Below, piece after piece: positions 9,532-21,398 of a stretch of DNA of 64,000 nt. Source of the stretch: Prunus persica (taxonomy: Eukaryota > Streptophyta > Magnoliopsida > Rosales > Rosaceae). Each line of letters starts with the position of its first letter. Within the stretch, counting starts at the first letter, position 1. Below the pieces are notes generated by a model. That model searched no databases. It was not told where the DNA came from and was given only the letters and a program-made list of their open reading frames with translations. Both the position numbers and the translations under genes were made by a program. Location of the stretch: assembly GCF_000346465.2 (NCBI RefSeq), contig NC_034015.1:5555789-5619788 (forward strand), in the 5' to 3' direction.

Positions 9532-12500
9532 ATGGATAAGTCATGGATGCACTCGGATAGAAGATCGAAGGCATATGAATTTGGGGTGGAAGCATTTTTG
9601 AACTTTGCTGTAGAAAATCTTCTAACTACAACACATATCCGTTGTCCATGTGTTAAATGTGTTAATTTGAAGTTGTTTGGGGTTGGAATTATAAGGGATC
9701 ACTTATACTTTAATGGAATTGACCAAAGCTATAAGAATTGGACATTTCACGGAGAACCTTGGGAAGCAACTACTAATGCTAGTAGAAATGTTGAAGAAGA
9801 TGATGGCCATAGTAGGTACAGTTTTGTGTCTGAAGAAATTGATATGGATGATAATGATTTTGGTGATTTTGGTTCGGATCCGTATGAGTTTGCCAATGTG
9901 ATTGGGGATGGAGATCAACCAGTGTACCCTGGTTGTAGAAAGTACACGAAGTTATCGGCATTAGTGAAGTTGTATAATTTGAAGGCAAAACATGGGATGA
10001 GTGATGTCTGTTTTACAGAATTATTGATACTTCAAGGCGATTTGCTTCCAGAAGGAAATACAATACCAACCTCCATGTATGAGGCTAAAAAGACTTTGTG
10101 TGCATTGGGGCTGAGTTATGAGAAAATGCACGCATGCCCCAATGATTGCATCTTGTATAGGAAGGAGTATGAGGATTCAACTAATTGTCCTACTTGTGGT
10201 ATCTCAAGGTGGAAGGAAGGCAAAGATTCAATCTTGAAAGAGGGTGTGCCAGCGAAGGTGGTGTGGTATTTTCCCCCAATTCCAAGGTTTAAAAGGATGT
10301 TTCAATCACATGAGACAGCTAAGAGTTTGACTTGGTGGCATGCTGCTAGAAAATCAATTGACGGTCAGATGTCTCATCCGGCGGATTCCCCGTCTTGGAA
10401 ACTTCTTGATGATAAATGGCCTGAGTTTGGTAATGAGCCGAGAAACTTGAGATTGGCTCTTTCATCTGATGGATTCAATCCCCACAGTTCTCTAAGTAGC
10501 AGATATAGTTGTTGGCCGGTTATCTTAGTTACATATAATCTCCCTCCATGGCTGTGCATGAAACGAAAGTTCATGATGTTAACCTTATTGATTTCTGGTC
10601 CTAAACAACCCGGAAATGATATAGACGTCTACTTGGAGCCTTTGATTGATGATTTAAAATCCTTGTGGGTTGGGATTAGAGGAGTGTATGATGCACATAA
10701 TGGAGAATACTTTACACTCAGAGCTGCATTAATGTGGACAATTAATGATTTCCCCGCCTATGGAAACTTATCTGGTTGTGTTGTTAAAGGATATAAAGCT
10801 TGTCCAATATGCGGCGATGATACACCTAGTCACAGGTTGAAAAATGGCCACAAAATTTGTTACATTGGGCATAGAAAATGGTTACCAATCAATCATCCAT
10901 ATAGGAGGCAACGTGCAGCTTTTAATGGGAAACCTGAATATGGCATACCTCCCGAGCCATTAACCGGAGAAGAAGTGCTGCATATGGTTGAAAATGGTGA
11001 CAGAGTTTGTTGGAAGAAGAAATCAATATTCTTTGATCTCGAGTATTGGAAATACCTTCCTGTGAGGCATGCCCTAGATGTTATGCACATTGAGAAGAAT
11101 GTTTGCGATAGTATTATTGGTACATTGCTGGAGATCCCTGGAAAAAATAAAGATGGGATTGCTGCTCGATTAGATTTATTGAACATGGGGGTCAAAACTG
11201 ATTTGCAACCCGAGTATGGAGAAAGACGTACTCGTTTGCCTCCTGGGCCTTGGAATTTGTCAAGAGCAGAGAAGAGAGAGGTTTGCAATTCTTTCTATGG
11301 TATGAAGGTCCCTGAAGGTTATTCTTCAAATATTAAAAATCTTGTATCTTTACAAGATTCAAGACTTCTTGGCCTTAAATCACATGATTGTCATACCTTA
11401 ATGCAACAATTGCTCCCTGTGGCAATTCGTTCTGTTTTGGAGAAGCCTGCAAGGTATGCAATAACTCGTTTGTGCTTCTTCTTCAATGCTATATGTGCAA
11501 AGACTGTTGATGTTTCCAAGCTAGATAAGTTGGAAGAAGATGTAGTAGTTACTCTGTGTTTGCTTGAGAAGTACTTTCCCCCTTCATTCTTTGATATCAT
11601 GGTTCATCTAGTAGTACATCTTGTCAGAGAAGTTCGTCTATGTGGGCCAGTATATTTTAGGTGGATGTATCCGTTTGAAAGATATATGAAAGTGCTGAAG
11701 GGGTATGTTCAGAATCGTACTCGTCCCAAAGGTTGCATTGCTGAGCGGTATATAGCTGAAGAAGCGGTAGAGTTTTGTACTCAGCATTTATCTGATGTTA
11801 GTACAGTTGGAGTGCCTTCAAGCCAAAAGATGGGACTTTCAAAGCCATTATCAGGTTGCACAGTGAGCGTAGTTGATCAGGACCTGTTGAATCAAGCACA
11901 TCTATATGTCTTGGAGAATACGGAGGAAGTCCTACCTTATATCGAGTACGTATGAGTTTTATTCTTTAACTTATTGATTTTAAATTATTTCTTATGTTTA
12001 TCTTCTATATTTGGGACCGTAATGCTTGAATTTTTCGTGTCATGTAGGCAACATATGATCCACATCAAGACTGCTTATCCAAAATTTAGAAAGAGAACAA
12101 AGTGGCTGTAGGATAAGCACAATAGCACTTTCATTCAATGGCTACGCTTCAAGGTATATGTTGTTGAATAACATATTTCTCTTTTAATTTTCTTCTTATT
12201 TCTATGTTAGATTGAATTAAGATATATGATTAATTTGCAGGTTCAAAGTGAACTTGAGGAAGACAATCATGGCGTATCAGAAAATTTAAGGTGGCTAGCA
12301 GCTGGTCCAAACATGGCAGTGCCATTATATAGGAGCTATCTTATTAAAGGTATTAAATTCAATATCAAGGCACAAGATGATGTGCGGACAACTCAAAATA
12401 GTGGAGTTTATTTACTTGCACATACCATGCAAGTTGCTAGTGCCAAGGATAAAAACCCAATTCTCTCAAATATGGGTTTCTATGGTGTCATTCAAGAAAT

Positions 12501-12885
12501 TTGGGACCTTGACTACCAAAAGTTTACAATCCCAGTCTTTAGGTGTGATTGGATAGATAGTTCTGGTCTTGTAGTCGACGAACTTGGATTTACCCTTGTA
12601 GATTTGAGTAAAATTGGACATAGGAATGACCAATTTGTTTTGGCTTCTCAAGTCAAACAAATATTTTTTGTTGACGACCCGATGGATCGTGGTTGGTCGG
12701 TAGTGTTATCAATGTCTAATAGAGAATATAATGATGTTATTGGTGATGAAGTCTTAGGTGATGTGATAATTGAGTGTGAGCCATTTACTAGAGGGATGCC
12801 AAATGTTGACACATTTGATGAACTGGTGGGTGAGTTAGGCGGTCAAAATATTCGAGATGGGTGTGAAGATATATGGATTGAATGA
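9532..12885 (+). pseudogene. TNPD-type CACTA transposase, copy 1 (premature stop)
   Basis: Exons 9532-11945, 12048-12153 and 12241-12885 would encode about 1054 residues. ATG 9532 begins MDKSWMHSDRRSKAYEFG, a transposase-associated domain with a CPCVKC cluster. A TNP2 transposase core follows, with ALSSDGFNPHSS and PGNDIDVYLEPL acidic motifs and a LDVMHIEKNVCD motif. A DUF4218 block (HDCHTLMQQLLPVAIRSVL) and, in the last exon, a DUF4216 block (GVYLLAHTMQVA) complete the usual order. Exon 2 has TAG at 12109-12111 where copy 2 has CAG, so the product would lose the last exon. A one-residue insertion (LTWWHA versus LTWHA) and a three-residue insertion also differ from copy 2. The protein would cut and move the element from its termini. 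Confidence 0.88.
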
Positions 12886-14497
12886 TGCTTATGTAATTGG
12901 CAGTGTATGACATTAATTTTGTAATATATTGTAATGTGATTTCTTCACTTTCTACGTTCAAATAAAACACGACGTTATTGTGAACCAGTTATTCAGCATA
13001 TTTACCGACGTCTTAAAGCAACGTAACAATGAAGAACCACGACGCTATTGTGAAGCAATTATTCAAGATATCACGTCGGGGAAGGATTAAGAACCGCCAT
13101 GTAATTCAAAATAACACGACTCCAATCCCATAATACCGACGTCTAAAAAACGAGATATATAATCTGAACGTTAAAAAATACGACGTCATCATACATTTTC
13201 CACGTCGCAAGTTCTTTTATAAACGAAGAGGAACGAAATGAATTCCGACGGAAATTCATTATAACCGCCGTCTAATAACAATTAAACGACGTTATTTGTA
13301 ATACGGCTCTCATCATAATCAACGCCGTCTATATGTTCTGTAATACGGCTCTCATTTATTTGGAACCGACGTTGTTTAGAAGTTCAACGTCGTCTATATT
13401 ATTAAGTGCGTCGTGAGTAATGATGATAGATATAAATACAACGTCGACTATATAAATGCCACCGACGTTGTTTCGCATTTCAACGTCAACTGTATAAATA
13501 CATACGTCTTAAATAATGACACTGACAACTATTTCCACGTCATCTTTTTTAGAAAAATCGAAGTGGAAAATTTATTTCACGACGGTTGTTTGTAAATAAG
13601 AGACGTAGTATATTTCAATAACGTCGTCTTCTCATGTATTTAAAGACGTCATATTTTTTCTTGTCGTGTAAATTATATTTAACGGCGTAGTATTTTAGTT
13701 TTCGTCGTTGTATGTATATCTTGCGGCCTTGTTCTTTTAACATGTGTCATATTTTTCCTTTTTAACGACGGTGATTTGTTTGAGTTGGTCGTCTATTCTC
13801 ATCCTCGACTATTTTCTAGAACTTTAGCAGACTAAACACGTCTGTTTTTATTGTTTTCCGACGTTGTTTTATTTAACAACGTCTAATATTTATCGTCGTT
13901 GTTTGTTTCTGAAAATATGACGTATAAATTTTGTAATACGACTCTCATATATTTGTAACCGACGTTGTTTCGTTTTTCAACGTCTACTCAATAAATACAT
14001 ACGTCGTAAATAATGACACTGACAACTATTTTCACGTCATCTTTTATCGAAAAATCGAAGTGGAAAATTAATTTTACGACGGCTCTTTTTATATATGCAA
14101 CGTAGTAGGTATCAATAACGTCGTCTTCTAATGTATTTAAAGACGTCAAATTTTTTATTGTCGTGAAAATGATATTTAACGGCGTCGTATTTTTATTTTC
14201 GTCGTTGTATGTCTATCTTGCGGCCTTGTTCTCTTAATATGTGTCATATTTTTCCTTTTTAACGACGGTTTTTTTAGAGAGTTGGTCGTCTATTCTCATC
14301 CTCGACTGCTTTTTTAGATCTTTTTGCAGTACAAAGACGTCGTTTTGTATTTGTTGATGACGTTGTATATTTTAACAACGACGGTGATTTAGCGTCGTGG
14401 TTTATGAGGGAAAAGATGACGGTGGATTCCACGACCATTGAAAAACCGAATACACGACGGTGATTTACCGTCGTCTTTTTGTTTTTTTGTAGTAGTG
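12886..14497 (+). repeat. Right subterminal region of CACTA copy 1
   Basis: No gene is seen. CGTCG words are dense. A unit of about 500 bp is present twice: ATGACACTGACAACTATT recurs near 13516 and 14013, each followed by the same ordered landmarks (AATCGAAGTGGAAAAT, ATAACGTCGTCTTCT, GCGGCCTTGTTCT). The region ends with the terminal inverted repeat TTTTTTGTAGTAGTG. Confidence 0.7.
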
Positions 14498-15269
14498 AGA
14501 ATAAATCACAAAATACTGACTTGGATAGATGATAGAATCTTGCAGAGTTGTACTGCTCTTTAGATAGTATTTCTCCTCTACCCTTGTGCTTGTAGTTCGA
14601 TAGGAGTCTGTCCAACTATCACAAATCAAAGCTTAAGTACTGTTGCTTAGATTTCTGGCGAACAGTGATATGATTGCTCTCAGGAAGTGCTTATGTGTGA
14701 GAATTTTCTCTCAAGAAGTGCTTATGTGTGAGAATGATAAAGATTTTACATCCCACAGTTACATTAACTGTTTAACATATTTGAATTTCAGATAATGATT
14801 TTATCTAAAAAAATGAATTTCTAATTACTAAAAAGGAAATTATTGATTAAATCAACAGAGCCCCAAGGCCCATCTTTTGACAATTAAATATATATATTTA
14901 TTACCCAAAAATATATATATTCCAAGTCCAAACCATGATAAGGCCCAACTTTGCCTCTAATAGGTCCATACCCGATTTAGTTTTTTTGAAGTATTGGATC
15001 TTATAAATCATGGAAGAAAACAACTCCCTTCCAATATGGGACTAAATGCAAGTGTATTTTTCCTATACAAACTCTAACAAATATGTCGTTCTGCAAAGTA
15101 GGAAGGAGAAAACACATAAAGAACTTACTTAAGATGAGGGCTTTAAAAGATGAGACATTCGCTACAATCACTTATCTGAAGTCCTAACAGGGAAATTTGA
15201 GAGCCCACGGAGAAAAATTGCTCAAGATTTACAATGGACAAGCTGCGGTTTCAGATATGACCATTCATC
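14498..15269. other. Spacer between CACTA copy 1 and Cassandra
   Basis: AT-rich sequence with no supported gene. AAGTGCTTATGTGTGAGAAT occurs twice near 14685 and 14715, a small direct duplication. A CCAATATGGGACTAAATG stretch near 15032 resembles LTR debris of a copia-like element, but I cannot define its ends. Confidence 0.4.
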
Positions 15270-15353
15270 TGTAAGATCCCACATCAAACCAACGGAGAGG
15301 GGGGTGATGTGCCTTATATGGCACACCCGCATCCATCTAGCACGAGGCCTTTT

Positions 15354-15461
15354 GGGAGCTCACTGGCTTCGGAGTTGTAAGAACTCCGAAGTTAAGCGAG
15401 TGGGAGGCGGGAGCAATCCCAGGATGGGTGACCACCCTGGGAAGTTGCTTCGTGAGCTCCC
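15354..15461 (+). repeat. 5S-rRNA-like domain in the 5' Cassandra LTR
   Basis: Contains AAGAACTCCGAAGTTAAGCG and AGGATGGGTGACCACCCTGG, the plant 5S rRNA internal promoter region (A box and C box). The outer ends GGGAGCTCAC and GTGAGCTCCC pair with each other as the 5S terminal helix does. It is part of the LTR and not a genuine 5S gene. Confidence 0.92.
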
Positions 15462-15703
15462 AGAAACAAAACCGTGCGGGCAGTGAGAGGAGGGCCCAAA
15501 GCGGACAATATCGTGCTACGGCGGAGCCGGTACGGGGTGTGACAATTTGGTATCAGAGCCACTCTGCCGTGTGGTGCGAGTGTGCCGACGAGGACGTCGG
15601 ACCCTTAAGGGGGGTGGATTGTAAGATCCCACATCAAACCAACGGAGAGGGGGGTGATGTGCCTTATATGGCACACCCGCATCCATCTAGCACGAGGCCT
15701 TTT

Positions 15704-15811
15704 GGGAGCTCACTGGCTTCGGAGTTGTAAGAACTCCGAAGTTAAGCGAGTGGGAGGCTGGAGCAATCCCAGGATGGGTGACCACCCTGGGAAGTTGCTT
15801 CGTGAGCTCCC
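15704..15811 (+). repeat. 5S-rRNA-like domain in the 3' Cassandra LTR
   Basis: Same as in the 5' LTR, displaced by 350 bp, with one substitution (GGCTGGAGC for GGCGGGAGC). Confidence 0.92.
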
Positions 15812-15894
15812 AGAAACAAAACCGTGCGGGCAGTGAGAGGAGGGCCCAAAGCGGACAATATCGTGCTACGGCGGAGCCGGTCCGGGGTGTGACA

Positions 15895-16219
15895 TCATCC
15901 CGTACTTTAGTAATAATCAAAGGAAAGTTGAAGATTATTGGTAAGTGAAATAGTTGAAATTCACTACATACAACCAATTAGGTGAGCCAATGCTCATTAA
16001 TACCTTCCTATCAATGAATTTTTCATACAATAATTATAGGGGCACAAACTCATATACAAACTGATGTTGTAGTGTTCCATTTGTTTAAATTTGAGCCTTA
16101 TTTATTTACAAACAGTAAGAAACTACCATATTATGTGTCTCATTAGTTGGCATTAAGAAGCTGGGATAAGAGTTGGTGCCTCTAGTATTATGAGACTCAA
16201 GAAAAGCCTACGTACACCA
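15895..16219. other. Spacer
   Basis: AT-rich sequence with no gene or repeat that I recognise. Confidence 0.4.
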
Positions 16220-16804
16220 CACTAGTAAAAAAAACCACTTGCGCGACGAAAAACTATTCGTCGCTCAAAGTCACTTTGCGCGACGAAACTCAAAACTTCG
16301 TCGCTCAAAGTCTTGGCGACCAAATTTTGCGCGACGAAAAACAATTCGTCGCGCAAAGTCACTTCGCGCGACAAACTTTTGCGCGACGACAATACATCGT
16401 CGCTCAAAGTATTGCGCGAACAAATTTTGCGCGACAAAAAAAAATTCGTCGCGCAAAGTAACTTTGCGTGACAAACTTTTGCGCGACAACAATACATCGC
16501 CGCTCAAAGTGACTTTGCGCGACGAAACAATAAACTTCGTCGCGCAAAGTCCTTATAAAAATAAAAAATATATTTTTTTAAATCTTTGCATGACGTAATC
16601 CAAACATTTCGTAGCCTAAACCAATTTATTTTTGTTTTTTATTTTGTATGCATAACACTTAAGAAATTAAACAGTATATATATTTATTAAGTAGCTTTAA
16701 ATTTATTATTTTAGATCGGATCGGATTTTTGTTAGAAAAATATATTATTGTTGTTCAGATTGGGTTTTTGTTAGAAAATATATATTTTAAATTGACAATC
16801 GAAT

Positions 16805-17725
16805 TAGTTCATTGTATTCATATAGGGTCAAGGAGTGTAACTGTAAAAAATCATCAAAATCGGAGTTAAAATAACCGTTAAATCATGATTTTTCATTATA
16901 ACCGTCGAAAAGTTTTGTCCCATTACTTGATCTCTGAATGTTTATTTTTTTCGCTTTTTGGCGTATATGATCTCGAAGTATAAACAAACAAGTTTGACGG
17001 TTGGATCGTTGAAACTAGTTTTGGTGAATGCATATGCCATCAAAATAATATATTCACTAACAATTAAGAGTTTATTTATATGTTCGTTAAATATAACATA
17101 AGATTTTGTGGTATCCACTAGTGTAAATATTTTATATTGAAGATCAAATTCAGTCATTGTATTCATATAGGGTCAAGGAGTGTAGCTGTAAAAAATTATC
17201 AAAATCGGAGTTAAAATAACCATTAAATCATGATTTTTCATTTATAACCGTAAAAAAATTTTGTCCCGTTACTTGATCTCTGAATGTTTATTTTTTCCGA
17301 TTTTTTGCGTATATGATCTCGAAGTATAAACAAACAAATTTGACGGTTGGATCATTGAAACTAGTTTCGCAGAATGTGTATGCCATCAAAATAATATATT
17401 CACTAACAATTAAGAGTTTTTTTTATACTTTCGTTAAATATAACATAAGATTTTGTGGTATCCACTAGTGTAAATATTTTAAATTGAAGATCAAATTCAG
17501 TCATTGTATTCATATATGGTCAAGGAATGTAGCTGTAAAAAAAATCATCAAAATCGGAGTTAAAATAACCGTTAAATCGTAATTTTTCATTTATAACCAT
17601 CGAAAAGTTTTGTCCCGTTATTAGATCTCTGAATGTTTGTTTTTTGCGATTTTTGGGGTATACGATCTTGAAGTATATACAAACAAGTCTGATGGTTGGA
17701 TTGTTGAATGGTGTGTGTATATATA
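16805..17725. repeat. Three tandem copies of a 345-bp AT-rich unit
   Basis: TCATTGTATTCATATAGGGT (or a close variant) recurs at about 16811, 17154 and 17501. Each is followed by the same ordered words: TCAAAATCGGAGTTAAAATA, TGATCTCTGAATGTTT and ATATGATCTCGAAGTAT. The third unit is cut short after about 220 bp. Confidence 0.85.
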
Positions 17726-18299
17726 TTTATTTATTAAGTAGCTTTAAATTTATTTATTTTGTACGTATAACACTTAAGAAATTGAATAGTATATATATTT
17801 ATTAAGCAGCTTTAACCTTACTTATATTTTAAATTGTAAAATAAAATAATTTTATTTTTATTATTCATAACAATTATTTTTATAAATATTGTGCTACGAA
17901 CCAATTTTTCGTCTCTCAAAAGTTTGCGCGACCAACAGTTTGTTGAGCAAAACTCTAAAAATTTGGACGGGTACCAAAAATGGGACACGGGATTTTTTTT
18001 TTAAAAAAAAAAATTTAGACTTTGCGCGACCAATATTTTTTGTCGCTCTAAACTTTGCGCGACCAAAAATCGGACGCGGGAATTTTTTTAGACTTTGCGC
18101 GACCAATATGTATTTTTCGTCGCGCAAAAATTTAAAAATTTTGGTGGGTACCAAAAATGGGACGCGGGGATTTTTATTTTTTTAAAATAATTTTTTTAGA
18201 CTTTGCGCGACCAATACTCCTATATTCGTCGCGCAAAAGTTTGCACGACCAATATTCCAATATTTTTCGTCGCGCAAAGTGAAACGGTTTTTAAAATTG

Positions 18300-18820
18300 A
18301 AATAACTCCTCCACCATTTTCTCAATCTCTTTCTCTACTCTTACCTCTGCTTTCTCTTTCCCTCTCCCCAAATCCCACCATTTCTCTCACTCACTCCTCT
18401 CACTTAATCTCTCATCTCTCTCTTCACTATCTCTCACTCTCTCTCACTCACTCTCTCATCTCTGTATCACTATCTTCTCTAATTCTCTCACACTCACTTC
18501 TCCCTCTCATTCTCACTCACTCTCAATCTTGCCAAAAGGTATATTCTCTCCAAATTTTAAATTTTTTTCATTAATATGTGTTTTTGGAGTTAATTTTGAG
18601 TTTGTGTGGGTTTTGGGGTTGAGTAAAGGGGAGGGATTGGAGTTTGGGTTGGATTTGTGGTATAACAATTTTAGGGGAGATTATGCCTTCTTTTTTTTTT
18701 TTTTGGTTATTTGACCATATTTGTTTTTTTGTAGGGAATCATCGAGACTTTGACGGCTAAAGTTGAGGATTAGGAAGCTATCAAAACATATCCTCCGCCA
18801 CTACCACCACAATACGCTTG
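18300..18820 (+). pseudogene. Remnant of a spliced gene inside the non-autonomous CACTA
   Basis: A pyrimidine-rich leader (18305-18535, TCTCTCACTC repeats) ends at a GGTATATT donor-like site. About 200 bp later TTTTTGTAG precedes GGAATCATCGAGACTTTGAC and a short frame rich in proline codons (18785-18815). This looks like the end pieces of a former transposase gene with its middle deleted. I cannot name the protein. Confidence 0.35.
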
Positions 18821-19679
18821 TATTAGGATTTTATTATTGTACTTTGTTAATTTATGTGTACATTTTGAATATTATATATATATTTATTGGATAATTTGAT
18901 CACTATTTTTCATATGTAATTTTATTTTGAATATGTCAATTTAAATTAAAGTAATTAAAAAAATCATACAATTAAATTAAATTTAAAAAGTAAAAACTTG
19001 AAAAAATTAATATCAATTTAAATTAAAGTAATTTTAAAAAGAAATCTTACAATTAAATTAAATTTAAAAAGTAAAAATTTGAATAAATTAATATAAATTA
19101 ATTAATATTAAAGAAATAATAAAACAAAAAGTCAAAAACTTTGCACGACAAAATATTTCGTAGCGTAAACTATTAAATTAGTTTATTTTAAATTTAAAAA
19201 ATTTAAAACAAAAAATATTTCGTCGCGCAAAACTCAAAAAATTTGGGCGGGTACCAAAAATTGTACGCGGGAATTTGTTATTTTTTTTAAAATTTTTTTA
19301 AGACTTTGCGCGACCAATGTTTTTCGTCGCGCAAAACTTTACGCGACCAATGTATTTCGTCGCGCAAACCTTTGCGCAACCAATGTATTTCGTCGAGCAC
19401 AACTTTGCGCTACCAATATTTTTCGTCACGCAAAGTCACTTTGCGCGACGAATATTTTTTCGTCGCGCAAAGTCGCTTTGCGCGACCAATATTTTTTCGT
19501 CGCGCAAAGTCGCTTTGCGTGACCAATGAAAAAACTTCGTCGCGCAAAGTCTTTCTTCACGATCTTTGCGCAACGGATTCTGTGCGACGAAATTTCTGTC
19601 GCGCTGAAATTTGTGCGACTACAATGTATTTTGCGCGACGAAATTCTCTTCGTCGCGCAAAGTGTAAAATGTAGTAGTG

Positions 19680-20125
19680 CCAACTGCTAGTCAGTCAACG
19701 GCACAAGAATTATAGCCTAGTCTTGTTGGAATTTAGAAGGTGTGATGCGTGTTTGTGACGCTCTGATACCATTCAAGTTTCGGGTTACCATAAAAACCCG
19801 TAAAACGAAAACAAGTTTGTGTCACACCCTCAATCATGGCATCAACATGCCCTGACGAAAAAGATCGAATAGAAACCTTCACCCCGTGCTGCCACAATAA
19901 CGCCAAACCACCAGCTCGACTATTTCAACTCACACTAAAATGACCCATTGGGCCTAGCTATGCTCTAACCCTTGCCATTTGTTGTATCGTCTTCTTGGTT
20001 TCAGATAAGAGGATGACACTGGGATTTTTGTCTCTGAGTAGGTACCTCAGAGCACAGAATGTTCATGGATGACCCAGACCACGAACATTTTAGCATAATA
20101 TTGTTATTTCTCATGATGGGCCCAT
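19680..20125. other. Spacer with retrotransposon-like debris
   Basis: No gene. The minus strand reads TGGTATCAGAGCG at about 19760-19772, like a tRNA-Met primer site, but no LTR could be delimited. Confidence 0.4.
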
Positions 20126-21398
20126 TCACCGGAGCCCATCAAGGATTTGCCAGTAGGACCAGCAGTATTTCGCAAACTCGAATCCCCACACTTTCCACTG
20201 CACAAGATTTTGGAAGACTGCCCCGAACACGCTGATCCCCAACCTTGACACCCTTTCTCTTTCCCACAGCAACCTGCCCGTCAGAACTAGACACCAAAGA
20301 GGATTTAGGACCAACCCCCTCATTCTCTAGAGCCACCAAAATCAAAACATGTCGTTACCGGAACTTCACAAAACTGTTGTTCTACCTCGGGCTTAGGTTT
20401 TGGTATATTCAGCTCATCAGCTTCCTTCCCCATAAATCTGCATTTCTTTGAAGCTCCAGCTGCCAACAGAAACATTGTCTCATGCTCCCCCTCCATTGGC
20501 GTCACCCCAACTTATGAGGTATTGAAAGCTTCCCCATACGACTGAACCACACCAGACATCGGAGCCCTTTGAGGTTTTGCTTGAGCTTGTAGTCGACTAC
20601 AAGGTCCCAATCCAAATGCTTTACCCTTAAGGCCACTGACCACCCTGATACTAAAAACATCCTTTATCTGTGTTTTCCATCGTCCATTTTGCTCCGTAAC
20701 AACATCACCTGACATTTTCAAAGCACAACCCGACCCAACATGATCAAGTCGGCCACAAAACAAACAAAAAAAGGGTAAGCGTTCATATTCGATGTCGTAT
20801 TGCTTTGCCGGTTCATCCGGATTCAGCCGTAGCGTGATACATCGCGTTAACGGATCATTGATCTTTAAACCAACTCGCACACGTAGAAAACTCCCTAAAC
20901 AATCCCCAATCATCCCTTTATCAACCGCCACGAATCTGCCAAGATGATTATACCAATGTTTTCACCCAAAGCCGAAGTTAAGAAAATCGGTGGGATAGGC
21001 CTGATTCTAACCCAGAAGTGTTGTATCTCCAACAGGACTGTCATGGGATCCACACTAACATCGGTGAATACCAAAATCAAAAGGGACCGGTCAAAAGTCC
21101 ATGGAGCACCCCTCATTACTTTGCGTCGATTGAAATCATTCTGGAAAGAGAAGAGCATACACTGAGGGTCATCAAGAGGCACGACTGTAAACCCTTGACG
21201 TGTATGCCAAATCGACTTCATGGTCCTAATCAAGGAATCTTGATGAAAGACCTTTGGAATGAGAAAACGACCCACTAGCAAGAATCGCTCGGCTCGCAAA
21301 CTGTCCAACTCTTCCAAACTCACAATCTCAATGGCCTTCTCTTCTGAAATCGCCAAACCACTAGAGATGCCTTACGCAATCTCATCTATAGAATCCAT
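20126..21398 (-). pseudogene. Decayed LINE-type ORF1 (DUF4283 and CCHC zinc finger)
   Basis: Reading leftwards from ATG at 21396-21398, the frame meets a TAA after eight codons (21372-21374), then runs open through a DUF4283-like region (SLEELDSLRAERFLLVGRFL, FNRRKVMRGAPWTFDRSLLI, FWVRIRPIPPIF). A one-base frame change near 20920 leads to LRVRVGLKINDPLTRC and a CX2CX4HX4C zinc knuckle (CLFCGRLDHVGSGC). A TAA at 20512-20514 and later stops finish it. DUF4283 followed by this knuckle is the nucleic-acid-binding ORF1 of plant L1-type LINEs, and also occurs in related host-annotated proteins. No reverse transcriptase follows, so this is a 5' fragment or a truncated copy. Confidence 0.75.

Larger units (their letters stand above)
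1479..14497 (+). mobile_element. CACTA (En/Spm-type) transposon, copy 1
   Basis: The element starts with TACTACTACAAAAAG (sister copy: CACTACTACAAAAAG) and ends with TTTTTTGTAGTAGTG, so the termini are inverted repeats of the CACTA type with the first base changed from C to T. It is about 13.0 kb and collinear with copy 2 at 28263-41625. It holds an RPN6 gene fragment, a Transposase_24/C48 protease gene, a B3-domain fragment and a TNPD-type transposase gene, plus dense CGTCG words. Flanking triplets (AAT left, AGA right) do not match, so no target duplication is seen. Two runs of 100 N interrupt it. A premature stop in the transposase suggests it is not autonomous. Confidence 0.9.
15270..15894 (+). 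mobile_element. Cassandra TRIM retrotransposon, complete
   Basis: Two direct LTRs of 275 bp (15270-15544 and 15620-15894) both start TGTAAGATCCC and end GGGGTGTGACA. A 75-bp internal part holds TGGTATCAGAGCC at 15548-15560 (initiator tRNA-Met primer site) and AAGGGGGGTGGA before the 3' LTR (polypurine tract). The element is flanked by a perfect 5-bp duplication TCATC (15265-15269 and 15895-15899). I see only two differences between the LTRs, so insertion is fairly recent. It has no coding capacity and depends on another element's proteins. LTRs containing a 5S-rRNA-like region are the defining mark of Cassandra. Confidence 0.95.
16220..19679. mobile_element. Non-autonomous CACTA element with TTTGCGCGACGAA arrays
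   Basis: Starts CACTAGTAAAAAAAACCAC and ends TGTAAAATGTAGTAGTG, with a perfect 3-bp target duplication CCA (16217-16219 and 19680-19682). About 340 bp at the left and several hundred bp at the right are arrays of TTTGCGCGACGAA and its complement TTCGTCGCGCAAA. No transposase is encoded: the inner part is AT-rich repeats, a pyrimidine-rich leader and a short exon-like remnant. The subterminal word differs from that of the 13-kb elements, so a different transposase family probably moves it. The short frames across the arrays are repeat artefacts. Confidence 0.9.

Noticed and set aside
15354..15461. A 5S rRNA gene
   Set aside because: It lies inside an LTR of a TRIM with a target duplication and is repeated in the second LTR; it is the Cassandra 5S-like domain.
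15304..15977. ORFs of 60-100 codons across the Cassandra element
   Set aside because: They cross LTR and 5S-like sequence and repeat exactly with the LTRs; Cassandra is non-coding.
16220..16560. CRISPR-like array of short repeats
   Set aside because: Repeats are irregularly spaced, in both orientations, and belong to the subterminal region of a CACTA element in a plant genome.
16239..16598. Overlapping ORFs with repeated RRAKS/FVAQS peptides
   Set aside because: They arise from translating the TTTGCGCGACGAA array in different frames; the same peptides appear on both strands.
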